Origin: Syngnathus acus
Lineage: Eukaryota > Chordata > Actinopteri > Syngnathiformes > Syngnathidae
NCBI RefSeq assembly: GCF_901709675.1
Contig: NC_051096.1
Span: forward strand, 5,235,001 to 5,299,000
Reading direction: 5' to 3'
Length of the DNA stretch: 64,000 bases
Below are positions 1-10,860 of the stretch, piece by piece. The stretch's first letter is position 1. Each line of letters begins with the position of its first letter. The position numbers and the translations under genes are program-made. The notes under the pieces are model-generated. The model ran no database searches and was not told where the DNA came from. It saw only the letters and a program-made list of their open reading frames with translations.

Positions 1-317
1 AGAATCTGGTTTTGCCACTTTGCAACATTAACACTTGCCCAAGCATGGCTTGGGGGGGTTTCTCGCATTTCCAATATCAAATGACTTAGCGGTTTTTGCA
101 TGTTTATATTATATCACCTGCCTCGCCCATTTTAAAAGTCAATTTTTTTTTCCCCTTTGGGACTGCAATAGCAAAACACTGCACAATTATGATAACACCT
201 GCTCAAAAGAATAACAAATGAGATTGCCTTTACTTCCCTTTAAGCCTTTGTCCAAGTGTTTTTACAAATATCGAGCGAGCGTGAATCAGGTCATGGGGTC
301 AGTGTGTGGATACTCAC
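1..317. other. Intron of the crybg2-like gene at the window edge
   Basis: This stretch follows the donor site of the 318-1022 exon (GTGAGT on the minus strand, immediately below 318). It is AT-rich and shows no coding pattern. The next exon, expected to lead into the crystallin repeats, lies outside the window. Confidence 0.7.
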
Positions 318-1022
318 ATAGGCATCAGGAAAGGCTCTGTATTTGACATTCCTCTCTGGTTCAACTTTGGGGACTTGAGCTCCTCTGAGGAGGTTGTTGT
401 TGAGCAGTGGATTCTGTTGGCTGCCCACTGACATGGAATCATGAGAGAAGCTCCTTTGCAGAGGTGTACTGAGCGCACTTGTGCCAATTCCCTGGCCCAC
501 CGTCTGGCCAAACTTGGCGTAAGAGGATGATTCTGTGGTGGGGAACAGTCGGTGATTCTCCAAAGAACCGGTGGGGCTGAGAAGACGAGCGGTGCTGCTA
601 CTCGAGGTCAACGATGAGATGCTTTGGTGTGAGGGGAGACTTTTGCGAGCGTCATCGGATACGCTGGAGAAGCTGGATGCGGATGGAGGAGAACTCGTGA
701 GAAGAGATAAGCGTTCAAAGCGAGACGATGAGTCTGTGCTGGTGTGGATTTCGCTGCGCTCCTTCAGAAGATTAGAAGAACCCATATCTGGCAACGAGCC
801 AGTGCGGAGCACCGAGCGATGGAACTTGGGGTTCTCCTGAGTTTGATCCACCGAGGGGGGTTTATAACTTCCAAAGATGAAGCTGCTGTCCAGACGAGAG
901 TTTGAGGATGATTGCTGAGATGAGTTTCCGTTGAGTGATTTGTTCTCATCGGAAGATTGCCTCATGAGAATACTTTTGGTGGCGGATGCTCGGACGGGCT
1001 TGTCTCTCGTTGCAGGAGGCTC
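318..1022 (-). CDS. crybg2: crybg2-like exon (Ser-rich, last one in window)
   Basis: This exon has 705 bases, exactly 235 codons. It begins EPPATRDKPVRAS after a CAG acceptor and ends FPDAY before a GTGAGT donor. The product is very rich in serine and threonine with scattered basic residues, many as RSxS or SFS-like possible phosphosites, and has no predicted fold. The last stretch (VPKVEPERNVKYRAFPDAY) is less biased and probably leads into the structured half of the protein. It joins the 1166-1575 exon in phase 0. Confidence 0.8.
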
Positions 1023-4000
1023 CTGTTGGTAAAAACAGAAGAGCATTATTGCTTAAAGTTTGAACTTGAGTCATATAAACATTGCTCAGATTGATTTTGA
1101 AAGCACATCTAAAAAGGGTTAGGCTGTCAGTAATAATGTTTACACCCAATCGAAAAATGTAATACCTTCTTCATTAACTCCAAGGGTGAGCGTGTGTCTC
1201 TGGAAGCACTTCTCTTTAGGCCCAGATCAGTAGGTATTTTATAAATCCCATTGAGGGCCTCAGAAGTAGAAGATGGAGACCTCTTTGTAGGACTGGAGAT
1301 GTCAGAGGTGACCGGGCTGGGGGAGTCTTCCACGATGGGCGGCAAGGCCGAGACGGGGCCGGCGGTCGGCCCTCGTAGACTCATGCTTCTCTGTCTCAAT
1401 GAGGGCCCCATGTTCTTCAGGGTATCCACCAGGTTGTCCATGTCAAACTGGCTGGCGTCGACGTCAGGCGAGGCCGGGGGTGTGGAGGAGGAACCTGCTC
1501 GGTCGTCAAGCTCCACCAACGTGGCCGTGAACACGCCGGTAAAACAGGATGCGTCCGTGTCGTCTGCGGAGAAGGCTGAAACAGAAGGTGATCGTGAGTT
1601 CTGGGCATGACTTGATTCGCTCTGCCTCTCCCTCAGGTGCAGCAGACACCTCCCTCCCTCCAAAAAAAACCTCCTCCCGACTAACCTGGCTGCCCGCCAA
1701 GCTCGCTTTGGCTGCTGTAGCTGTACGGCGTGGCCTCGGGGAAAACAGCTGAGGAGTAGGTGCTGCTGGAGGAAGTATCAGACAGTCTGTAACTTGGACT
1801 ATTTGAAAACAATGGCTCCTCTTTTGACGTAAATCTGGAGACACCCTCAAATGTTGTTTTCCAGCCATGTTCTGTGCTCAGATTTGTTCCGTTGGACTCC
1901 ATCCTGCCGTAATCTAACACATCCTGTTTGGGTGCATTGTCATGCAGCAGGGATACTTGACGGAATTGGTATCGGGATTCATCCGGTTTATCTGGAGGCG
2001 ATTTTTTCGTGGAGAAGTTGCTGCTCAGGCTGCTGTAGCCCGAATTCATTTCGACATCAGGTTCTTGGTCTGTGAGGGTCTTGGGGGTGTCAGCGTTAAA
2101 GCCTTCAGAAGATGGGGTGGGGGATCTGGAAGAAACGAGTAAACATATTTTGTCTTACAATCGTTTTTTTCTTAACAGTCAATTCTCTTCTTGGTCACAA
2201 TATTAGGTACACCTACACAATGTAATGCAATCCAAGAGCTTTATCAAAGATTTACAAGCGTGGCAAAATAAAGGAACGAGCTCAGAACGCAGCCAGAACA
2301 CTGAAATTGATTGCATTAAATCATGAATTGTTTTCTGAGTGAGAGAAGAAAAATGATACTGGTTGAGCGGGCTCTTTATCATATTCAAGATCAACTTGCA
2401 AATTCAAACTCGTCAGCCGAACAAACCAAAACAAGTTGGAAGATTCGCCATGATGGCTGCTGCCAATTAAAGGTGTGGCTTGACACATGACTCGGAATTT
2501 GCTGAGAAGTTGGCATTCCATTCGTGTCTAAAGTAGGCTGGTACACAACGTCTCATTGGGATTAACTAAAGTGGCAAATACCAATGAGGACTAAAATTAA
2601 AAAAAACAAATCCATTGGTGACAGATTTTGGGTCGATGACAGAATTCTAAAAATCCATCCTTTTAAACCAAGTGCTTTTTTTTTTCCTCGGGGGTAACAA
2701 AAAGTCAGGAGCCAAAATTTAATTCCTCATTTTAACCTTGTGACTCTGCTACAGGTGAAACCTGTATGCTGTCTTGGCTGGGGCAGGGCACTTTTTGTCT
2801 TTCGTCACTATGACGACTAAATTTAAAGCCCAGATTTCCCAACAGTTTTAAAATTCATATTTTTAAACATGTGTTTTCAAAATATCCAATGATGTATATT
2901 TTATTGTTAGCTTGTGACAAAGCATAACCCTCACTACTCGCTGGTAAGTTTAAATCTTTGAACCCGTTGAAAGTGCAAAGACAAGTATTTGCTGACATCA
3001 TGTGGCGTTAAAAAAAAAATACAATTGCATCGCAACACATGAGATTTTGATGGATTATTTGTCAGAGAACAAACGAGACTGCTGTGTCATGAAGGAATGT
3101 GACCTAAATAGCTTTAGCAATGATTAAAAGAGAGATAGGGCAAATATTTCCTATCCCGTGGCCTAGTTTAAAAAAGTTCCTTAATATTTAATATACCATT
3201 TTCAGATTTTATTTTTTAAAGCTGTTAATATCTTAAAAACCTAATGTGTTGTCTTAAATCTGGATTATGATTGTGTCAATGTTTTCTTCTTAGTTCTTTG
3301 CAAGTAAACAAAAGATACATTTTTCTCCATTATACCCAGTTATCAAAACAAATATTGCATATATTTGATCAATGTAGATCGCACAACTACTTTTAATGTC
3401 AAGACAATGTGTCAGCAATTCCAGAAGAAACATCTACAAGAAAGCGTCATAGTCTGTCTTCAACTATTGACACTGCACACATCAAACTGTAAACAAAACA
3501 GTCTCAAAGATGAATCATGAGCTCAATACTACAATAATGAAATAGCAAGGAAGCATTCATTACATTTCAGAAAGCTCACAATAAGATAAGAATATAAAAT
3601 CATTACATTTTATAGCACCTCACATGCTGATTTTAACGTGTTATAATTTGCTGCAAAATTAAAGATCCTATGCTCTTAAAATCTCAATAGCCAATAAAAA
3701 GCAAAAGATCAGCAAAAGATTTTACTGCTGTGACATCGATACATAATCTTTACGTACCTGTGCACTTAATGGTTGCTACACGCCCACTCGAGTCAGAAAA
3801 AATTGCTCAACTTATAGCTAGCAGACATTATCGCTAGAAATATGTTTTTTGGCATCATGTTGGCGTTAAAAAAGAAAGAGGAAACACTACACATACTTTT
3901 AGAGTTGGCGTTTAAAAAAAAAAAAAAGTAAATACTACACATACTTTTAAACAAAAAAAGAAAACACGTCAATGGGAATAATTAGACATGACTCAGCATA

Positions 4001-6890
4001 AATAACAAGATGTGGGTGCATCATGTGTTTCCCAATTACTGGTGCCTGAACAATTATAGTGGACTGATGGAGCATCAACAATGTGTCCAAACTCCACATA
4101 TTTTCTTTTATGAGAGGAAAGGTTGAAACATTTATGAGCCTTATCAAGTAGCTACATTGTCAGCTGAGCAAGTAGGCCACACATGACTCGCCTTGGCGTC
4201 TTGGCACTACATGTACAGCGGATCTCTTTACATGCTTTTCGAGTGGAGGACTTTCTCTTGGGCTACACGAAAAATCATCATAACATTTACAAAATGGTGC
4301 CTATTCACATAAGTCTGCTAACCACAACCCAAGAAAATGTATCAAAAAGTTATTTGGACACAAACTTTTTAAACACTTACCGCTGTTTAAGGTCGGCTTC
4401 TGTCAGATGCTCCCGTTTCCCAAAAGGTTCCTCTGCGGTTTCCCTCTGAGGATGTTGTGTGTCTACCTGCAGGTCTGACAGCTCAACTGCCACCTGGTTT
4501 GGCCGCACGGCGTTTCCTGCGCTCTCTGTAATTGTATCCACCCACTCACTCTCCTGCGTGACGCTTTTGTGTTCCACCGGAGTGGCGTCTGATTGCAGCT
4601 CAGCGCTGAGCGTTAACGTGCTCGAGACGATACAAGGGTTTTTTGTGCATGTATTTTCCTGGCTCTTGTCTTGAACTATATCTGAAGTAGGTACAAGTTG
4701 CAGCGCTGTGTCTTTAAATTCATAGAAGTCTTCCTGTCTTGTGTTATTCGGAAGCAATTGTGGACTTTGCACATTTATGGGCTGGTTTTCTTCATGAAGG
4801 CGGTCTACTGTTTGGGTGACATTGATCCAGGGTTCATCGTCCCCCTCCCCCTCCCCCTCCCTGCTACTGTAGGGTGCAGCAAACTCGCATACCATCGCTG
4901 CTTTCACTTGCAGAACCGGTGCGACCGGTAATTCTTCTTCTTTTATCTGCGGCAGTACCTGAGTGACAAACTCCACAATATTTCCATCGTCAACTTGAAG
5001 AAACTCAGCCGGCGCCTTCTCAAAGTCGCTGATCTCCGACGGACCTAGAAAACTTTCCTCTTCTTCAATTTGCTCCATAATAAGCGTCGGCTCATCCAAA
5101 CTTTCCATATTGTCTTCTTCCGCGCTGAAATATAAATCCATGGTGCTCCCGTCATCTGATCCCACATTTAGATAAACCGGGCTGCATGGCATCGAATAAG
5201 TCTCGATCAGTCCAGGAGAAGGAGACGAAACTAAATATTTATCCGCATCCATTTTTATCTTAAAATCAATCGCTGGAGTCACTTCATTTAGTTTGGAAGA
5301 GGAAAGTCCAGAATCAGTACTCGTCTCATCGGTGACTAGCTCTTTTACCAGGATCGCCCTTCGTTTGGAGTCGGTAACTTGAGTGTCCGTCTCTTGGGAT
5401 GTCACATATTGAGAGACAGGAGGGGCCGAGTTTAAATCGAATCTTTCTTCATGTCGACTGTTTAATTTGATTGAGTCGAGTTGTTCGGAATAGTAGGTAG
5501 CGGAAGGGAGATAGCTGCGGGGGGATTCGGGATTTATTAAATCCTGAGAAGTATTGAAAGAGTAAAATGACTGCTGAGAGGGCATCTCACTGTAAATATT
5601 TGTTTCCTTCTGAAAATATGAAAGAGGTTCTGATTTGGATTCGTGGGAGATGTCAACAGGACTTGTTGGTAGCGACGAAAGGATTTCCGAGGTGAAACTG
5701 CGGGGGAACAACGATTCGTACAAAGCGCTATAAACCACGTCTTGGTCGGCGGGCGGGCTGATTGTTTTGGTGGAGGTGTCAGGAAGGGTTTGCTCGATGT
5801 GAGGAAACGAGACGGCTTGTTGGACCGGAGCGGATTCTGAGGAAGGAACAGGCTCGGTGGTATTAGCTTCACCATCTCGCATTTCGCGAAAGGATGGCTG
5901 TCCGATCGAGATGTCGATGTCTGCGTTCGATTGTGTCGGCTCCTCGGCTAAATTTCCGGCGATGACCTCATCAGGAGGTTGATATGAAGAAGATTTGCTC
6001 GGCTGAGAATCTGATGTATGATTGCTTTCAAATCGGTTGTCATCTACGGGAATGTTTTCTTTCTCTTCTGCTTGAACCGGAATGATTTTAGCTTTATCGT
6101 GCAAAGGAAGGGGTGAGCCGTTTGTGAGATGTTCCTCAAGTCCTGCTTTGGTGGTCTGAGTGGGAGGTGTTTTGTGGGAGAGAGCATAGTATGATTTGAT
6201 GAGTTTTGAATGGATGGAGGGAGGGGACGGGATGTCAAAGCTATCTTTGGTGTCGAGGGCTGGCTGAGAAACGCTGAGCATGGCTTTTCTCTTGCCCTGA
6301 CTATCCACCATTTGATGAAGGTCTTCATTTCTCTGAAAAAAATAAATAAATCACACGATCATCTAGTGAATAATCTGCATTTAACTTGTGTAAACTTAAT
6401 TTACCTCAGCGTGCTCATCGATGTCAGGGCTATCGAGACCAGAAGTGCTTTGAGATACATTCTCTTTTTTCTTCTTCCTCTTTTTCAGCAAACCGAAGGA
6501 AAATGTGGCGAATTTGTTGGGCTTATGAAGATCTGTCTCAGAGTAGCTCAATTCTTGGGCCTGGAAAGGAGAAACAAAGAAGCAGACTACAATAATAGGA
6601 AACGCCCATAATGTTTCTAAAAAGTTATTTGCAATCTGACAAAACTTTTTTTTTTTTTTAAAGGAATGCCTTAATATAGCAACAAAAGTTATCGCCGAGT
6701 TCTTATAATAGACTTTAGACAGGATACGAAACTAAAACCCGGTTTTCATTCCAAGCATTACAACGGCTCCACCCTAAAAAATCAATTAAAAAAATATGAT
6801 CTGCTCAAACCAAAAGGAGTTTCCTAAATATTTTTATCAGAGCTCCAAACCGCCCGTGGCATTCATAAGGAGACCTAAAAAATATGTTTT

Positions 6891-6936
<46 letters not shown>

Positions 6937-9900
6937 TTGGTCGGTTGAATTGTTTTGGGGAGATTCCGAAACCAAATGACATCATTATCATGATTAAAAT
7001 AGTTAATTGTTACTCTAAACTAATCTCCATTATATGCGTGGAACATAATGACCAATCGACATGTATCCAAACTTGGATAAGAGTTACGTAAGACTTGTTG
7101 ACAATTAGTTGAAATTTTGTTGTGGCGCTTAATCCGCTAGAATGTAAACTAGGTGTGCCAACTCAAATTCTTCCTTCTGTGACAAATGCAAGAAAATTGC
7201 TGATCACCGATAAGTCACGATAGCTTGATGAAATAAATTTTTTTTATTAAAAGAACAAGTCTTACTTTATTTGCATGACTGATATGCTCAATTGCATTTC
7301 TGACGTCATGTTTGTTTAGGAACTTAAGTAAATAAAAAATAAAAAAAGTAACCGGATGAAATAAGAGTCCCGGATCATGATGACTTACTAAAACCGGTTC
7401 ACAAATTGTCATGGGATAAAACAAACACACCACGTGCCTACTAATACATTATTATGCACCTCAATTGATGTATTAAGACAAAATTGGTCTGAGTTTTTAC
7501 CTTTAAGCATGATAGCTGGGTAGCGCACTTGCGCCCTCTTTTGGAGAGAATAGTGTAGTGAAGATGTTATTTCATCTATGCTTAACTAGAAGTTCTGGAT
7601 TCTTGACAGGATTAGTCATCAGGTTCTATCAAGTTATGCGTATGGAGTGATGTGCAGCTTCACTTGTTTGAGTTTATTTATAGACAAATCATCTTTTTTT
7701 TTTCTGATTGAAGAAGCCACAAATTTGTGCGGAATTTAATTGGCAAAAGGAAAGCGAGCCAGGAAGAACCCGGTAGTGAAAAAGATTGTCAATTAACCTG
7801 TGGTTCCCAGGCCAAGATGCATGAAAGAATAAATGATGAGGATTGTCACTGACCTTTGACCTGGGTCTGGTGGCATATATAAATGAGCTTGTCTTGTCCA
7901 AGACGTTGCCACCCCAGCTGGATCCGTTCACTGGACCGGTATTGGGTTCAGCAGGACTGAGGATCACACAATTAACAGCAAATTTTGATTATCGCCTGAC
8001 TTTTTTTTTTTTTAAACACAGCAATGAATCATTGTTTGAAGAATGTTGATCAGAACCGGCTAAACAGAGATTGACGTTGTTTCTTGGAACAGCATTCCGT
8101 ATTCTGCAAGTGTAACTTTTTGCAGCAAGGGAAGTATGTATCAATGTGCCATTGGGCACATGTTCACAAATAAATTGAAATAATCAATCAATCATGTCAT
8201 CAGAGATAACATGATGCAATCTGCCATCTTTAACTTGTTTTATTATTATTTATTTTTTTATCCAAAGCGGGACTTCCAATGAGTCAGGACTCGAGACACA
8301 CATCGGCTCATCTCCTTCGCACAACTGGGAAGGTCCAGCCTCATAGCAAAGTGACATCTCAAGTCAACTTTATGGACTTGTGGTTCCAAGTCGTAACAAC
8401 CTTTACGACTTTTTCTTTCTTTCTTCAATTCCTGCAGTTAAGCTTTGAAGATGTGTTTTAGGCACTTTGAAGAGCACGGCGCTGCTTCAGTTTGTTTTTT
8501 CAGCCTTGATGCACTTGCGCAATCTCTCAATATGTTCACAGTATGGCCCCATCCACACATACTTACAGAGCTACCATTGTTTTGCTTCTGACAATCCATC
8601 AACATTCTTTATTTTCTTTGAATCCTCGTCCATCATTCAGAAGCACGTGGGAAATGTACCTGATGCACATGTTTCCTATTTACAATTGCACAGATTAAAT
8701 GCAAAACGCTTATTGACAAGACAGACAAAAAAAAAGTATTTTAAGGATGCAGTTAAAATCATGAAAAATCTACATTAAAAGAATAAAATAAAATGTATTT
8801 AAAATAAAAAAAATCCTATGCCAAAAGTGATCACTGATTAAAATACTGCATTCTCAAATGATTCTGATATGAACATATCTATTTTATTATTTTCGAATTT
8901 TTTTGGTCTTTAACCTTTACCCCAGTCACCAAGCATGCAGCTCTTGGCCAAACTTTTATTGCTCTTTCCACTATGCAAACACAAAGTGCCAGTAAGTCTG
9001 TAAGCACACAATGAACAACACTATGGCATTGTTTTTGTATTTCCACCCTTTTAAAAAATCTATCTGTATCACACGCACACAAAACAAAACATTGCATCTT
9101 CCCTTAATTGAAATGTACAATAGATAAACAATGTCGGTGTTATTGTTAATATCTAATTCGAACAATTATTACAAAACATTTTTAATAATATAATGATCTT
9201 GTTTTCTGCCCAGCACATTAATGCCTAGCAAAAAACAGAACCAGTCAAAACCTGCAAAACAGCTGTATATCATGCAAATATTTCTATTTTGTATAATTTA
9301 TTTAAATATCAGTGACGATGTACACGAATAGCTTTCGCCCTTCCTCCAGTAAAAACACATCCAACAAAATGTGAGCCACCAGGGAGGATTATGAAATGTT
9401 CCACAAAGTCTGCACTGGGAGGAATGTTGACTGGACGTTACTTAAGCTATTTATCATTATGGTTGTAATTTGCATTGAAGTGTGGTGACCTTTAACCTGC
9501 ACAATTCAATTGAAAAAAAGAGAGAGAGGAGGAAAAAAAATAAACAGTTGCCATCATGTGGTTGCACACGTGTGCAAGCTCATCTGAGCACAACTAAGAG
9601 GGTGTGCACACTTGTGCAACAACATTACCTCATTTGTGTTTACCCCTCCTCTCTAAAATATTAAATTTTTTTCAATTGGGTTGTGCATGTTATGTGTCAC
9701 AATAACGGTGGAACAAGTTTTTAAAATTATTCATCTTGGTCTCTCTTTTAATATCACAAAAACATGACAGCTGAACAGGGGTGTGCAGACTTTTTATAAT
9801 CACTGTATGTATTTCACTTCTGACATGATCCAATATAGATATTTTTTTTTCACTTTTACATAAGTCACTGCTGTCCCTGAACAACATAAAACTACATTTT

Positions 9901-10701
9901 ACGAGTGAAAGCAGAATATTGGCTTGCTAGAGAAATGCATGGATGGACAAAGCACAAGGTTAATGTTTTGTATTTTATATTTTATTTTATATCCATCTAC
10001 TTGTTCTCACTGAGGTCACAGCAGCTGATTCCTATTTCAGCTGCCGATAACCTTCAATTAACCAAACGCGCATGTTTTTGGAATGCATGGTGAAACATCA
10101 TGCAATCATCACCCGAGTGAATTTGAGGCCTATATATTTTAGACACACATTGGACCACCACTCAAAATATTAGCTTCATGCCACATAAGAACCAAATTAT
10201 TGCTTGGGAAACAAACTCTCAAATAGAGAGTCCAAATTAAAAATTAAATAATGGATGGCCCTTGACAGGTGTCCATGTGCTAAGCATGCAAAGTGCATGC
10301 ACATATGGATAGCTTGAAGACCACAAGTTGCAACTACTCCAATTTGGTGATGGAAGGTCCCACCTTCACACAACTGTTGCGCAATTACGCAAGATCAATA
10401 TTTCCATTGTATGGTGTACTAACGCGTCTTTTAGTAAATTAGCCAGGGTTGATTGTGCAGGTAGCAAATCCTAATATGGGTGAAATAGCCGTCTGCAAAC
10501 AAAATGACGTCACCTGTGCAAACTTTACCTGAATAGCTGCTGCTTCTGTGAAGAAGTGCTTCCCTTCGACTTCAGCTTCAATTTAGGCAATTTGAATTTC
10601 TTTTTCTCGTCCGTTTTGTTCACCGACGACTCCTCCAAATGGGGTTCACTCCTGGAGAAGAATTTTTTGAAGGATTTTTTACTGAGCGTCTTCTTCGCCA
10701 T
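318..10701 (-). CDS. crybg2: CRYBG-family protein, N-terminal part (crybg2-like), partial gene
   Basis: Six exons are seen, 5' to 3' on the minus strand: 10701-10529, 6560-6405, 6332-4381, 2125-1686, 1575-1166 and 1022-318. All have GT-AG borders and matching phases except the first junction. They encode about 1,270 residues of Ser/Pro/Glu-rich, mostly disordered protein. CRYBG proteins have a long unstructured N-terminus followed by beta/gamma-crystallin repeats and a ricin-type trefoil; those would lie beyond the left edge. Family evidence is a block in the 1166-1575 exon (DMDNLVDTLKNMG, then VSALPPIVED, then SPLELMKK) that resembles the segment before the crystallin repeats of AIM1/CRYBG proteins as I recall them. 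Choosing crybg2 over crybg1 rests on the neighbouring epha10: human CRYBG2 and EPHA10 are both on 1p, while CRYBG1 is near PRDM1 on 6q. The molecular role of the family is poorly known. Family call fairly sure, paralogue less so. Confidence 0.7.
1166..1575 (-). CDS. crybg2: crybg2-like exon with the conserved CRYBG block
   Basis: 410 bases with a TTTCAG acceptor and a GTATTA donor. It encodes an acidic start (FSADDTDASCFTGVF), a short amphipathic segment DMDNLVDTLKNMG, a basic patch RQRSMSLRG, then VSALPPIVED and finally GLKRSASRDTRSPLELMKK. This order of motifs is the best family marker in the visible part of the gene. The exon starts with two bases of a split Ala codon completed by the 1686-2125 exon. 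Confidence 0.8.
1686..2125 (-). CDS. crybg2: crybg2-like internal exon
   Basis: 440 bases. It begins SPTPSSEGFNADTPKTLTD after a CCAG acceptor and ends with Gln-Pro and a split codon before GTTAGT. It is rich in Ser, Tyr and Pro with no recognisable domain. Both phases agree with the neighbours: a CG|A Arg codon is shared with the large exon and a G|CC Ala codon with the next exon, which supports the model even though the sequence is low complexity. Confidence 0.78.
2126..4380. other. Intron (crybg2-like), AT-rich with repeat fragments
   Basis: A 2.25 kb intron between two in-phase exons, with no coding signal. Near 2200-2240 it has an ATTAGGTACACCT motif that I associate with dispersed fish repeats. 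Near 3858-3950 there is a local direct duplication of about 45 bases. The rest is AT-rich with short A and T runs. Confidence 0.6.
4381..6332 (-). CDS. crybg2: crybg2-like large acidic exon
   Basis: This is the longest open frame in the window: 1,952 bases, 650 codons plus two bases. The acceptor is TTTTTTCAG and the donor GTAAGT. It starts RNEDLHQMVDSQGKRKAML and ends EADLKQ plus a split Arg. The product is acidic and Ser/Pro/Gln-rich with no known domain; a large central exon encoding disordered protein is typical of CRYBG genes. More ordered-looking stretches are LGPSEISDFEKAPAEFLQV and NIVEFVTQVLPQIKEEELP near the C-terminal third. A CCCCCT hexamer repeat at about 4842-4860 encodes an in-frame Glu-Gly run. 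Confidence 0.85.
6405..6560 (-). CDS. crybg2: crybg2-like basic N-terminal exon
   Basis: 156 bases, 52 codons, between TTTCCAG and GTAAAT. It encodes AQELSYSETDLHKPNKFATF, then FSFGLLKKRKKKKENV, and an acidic end SPDIDEHAE. The lysine-rich cluster could serve as a nuclear signal or membrane contact; that is inference. It joins the large exon in phase 0 but does not join the first exon in phase, so a further exon is likely between 6561 and 10528. Confidence 0.75.
6893..6933. repeat. Poly-T tract
   Basis: An uninterrupted run of 41 T in the crybg2-like intron. On the minus (transcribed) strand it is poly-A. It may be the tail of a retroposed element or simply slippage; no element body is recognised next to it. 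Confidence 0.9.
9476..9812. repeat. Dispersed repeat copy, fish type
   Basis: Begins near GTGGTGACCTTTAACCTGCA and ends near GGTGTGCAGACTTTTTATA. I recognise both phrases from a repeat dispersed through many fish genomes, but cannot name the family with certainty. Inside is a perfect 16-base palindrome at 9562-9577 (TTGCACACGTGTGCAA). No open frame. Confidence 0.5.
9985..10095. repeat. Decayed interspersed repeat fragment
   Basis: The run ATCCATCTACTTGTTCTCAC, followed by a GAGGTCACAGCAGCTGATTC-like stretch and CATGTTTTTGGAATG, resembles the 3' part of a common fish retroposon recalled from memory. It is degenerate and not coding. Confidence 0.4.
10529..10701 (-). CDS. crybg2: crybg2-like first coding exon
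   Basis: Starts at the ATG at 10701-10699, which has G at both -3 and +4, and runs 57 codons plus two bases to a GTAAAG donor. It encodes MAKKTLSKKSFKKFFSRSEP, an acidic-Ser middle and a very basic KKKFKLPKLKLKSKG segment. The alternating Lys/Leu pattern looks like an amphipathic basic anchor. Its position just inside a GC-richer, CpG-containing stretch supports a first exon. It is attributed to this gene by orientation, position and similar composition; the junction with the next known exon is out of phase, so at least one small exon is missing. Confidence 0.62.
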
Positions 10702-10860
10702 CTCCACGTTGAGAATCGAGCGAGCGAGCGAGCAGCTCCGTGGATGAGAAACTCGCAGTAACTCCGATTACATAAATTAGGCGCGCTGCGGAGACGCCGC
10801 AAAGATGATACTTTGTTGTCAGATACTATCGGCTGACAGTTTGCCTTAATGCAGCCTCTA
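10702..10860 (-). promoter_or_regulatory. 5' UTR and likely promoter of crybg2-like gene
   Basis: Just upstream of the start codon the DNA becomes GC-richer, with a GAGCGAGCGAGCGAGC-type run and a GCGCGCTGCGGAGACGCCGC stretch at about 10780-10801 containing several CpGs. There is no clear TATA box. The transcription start cannot be placed from sequence alone. Confidence 0.4.

Larger units (their letters stand above)
6561..10528. other. Intron 1 region (crybg2-like), probably hides a small exon
   Basis: The first coding exon ends with two bases of a codon while the next recognised exon starts in phase 0, so direct joining would hit a stop after four codons. A short extra exon is expected here. 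Two stretches, 7266-7299 and 7501-7537 on the minus strand, have AG/GT borders and lengths that would restore the frame, but neither is convincing by sequence. The intron also holds a 41-base T run (6893-6933), a dispersed repeat at about 9476-9812 and another decayed repeat at about 9985-10095. Confidence 0.55.
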
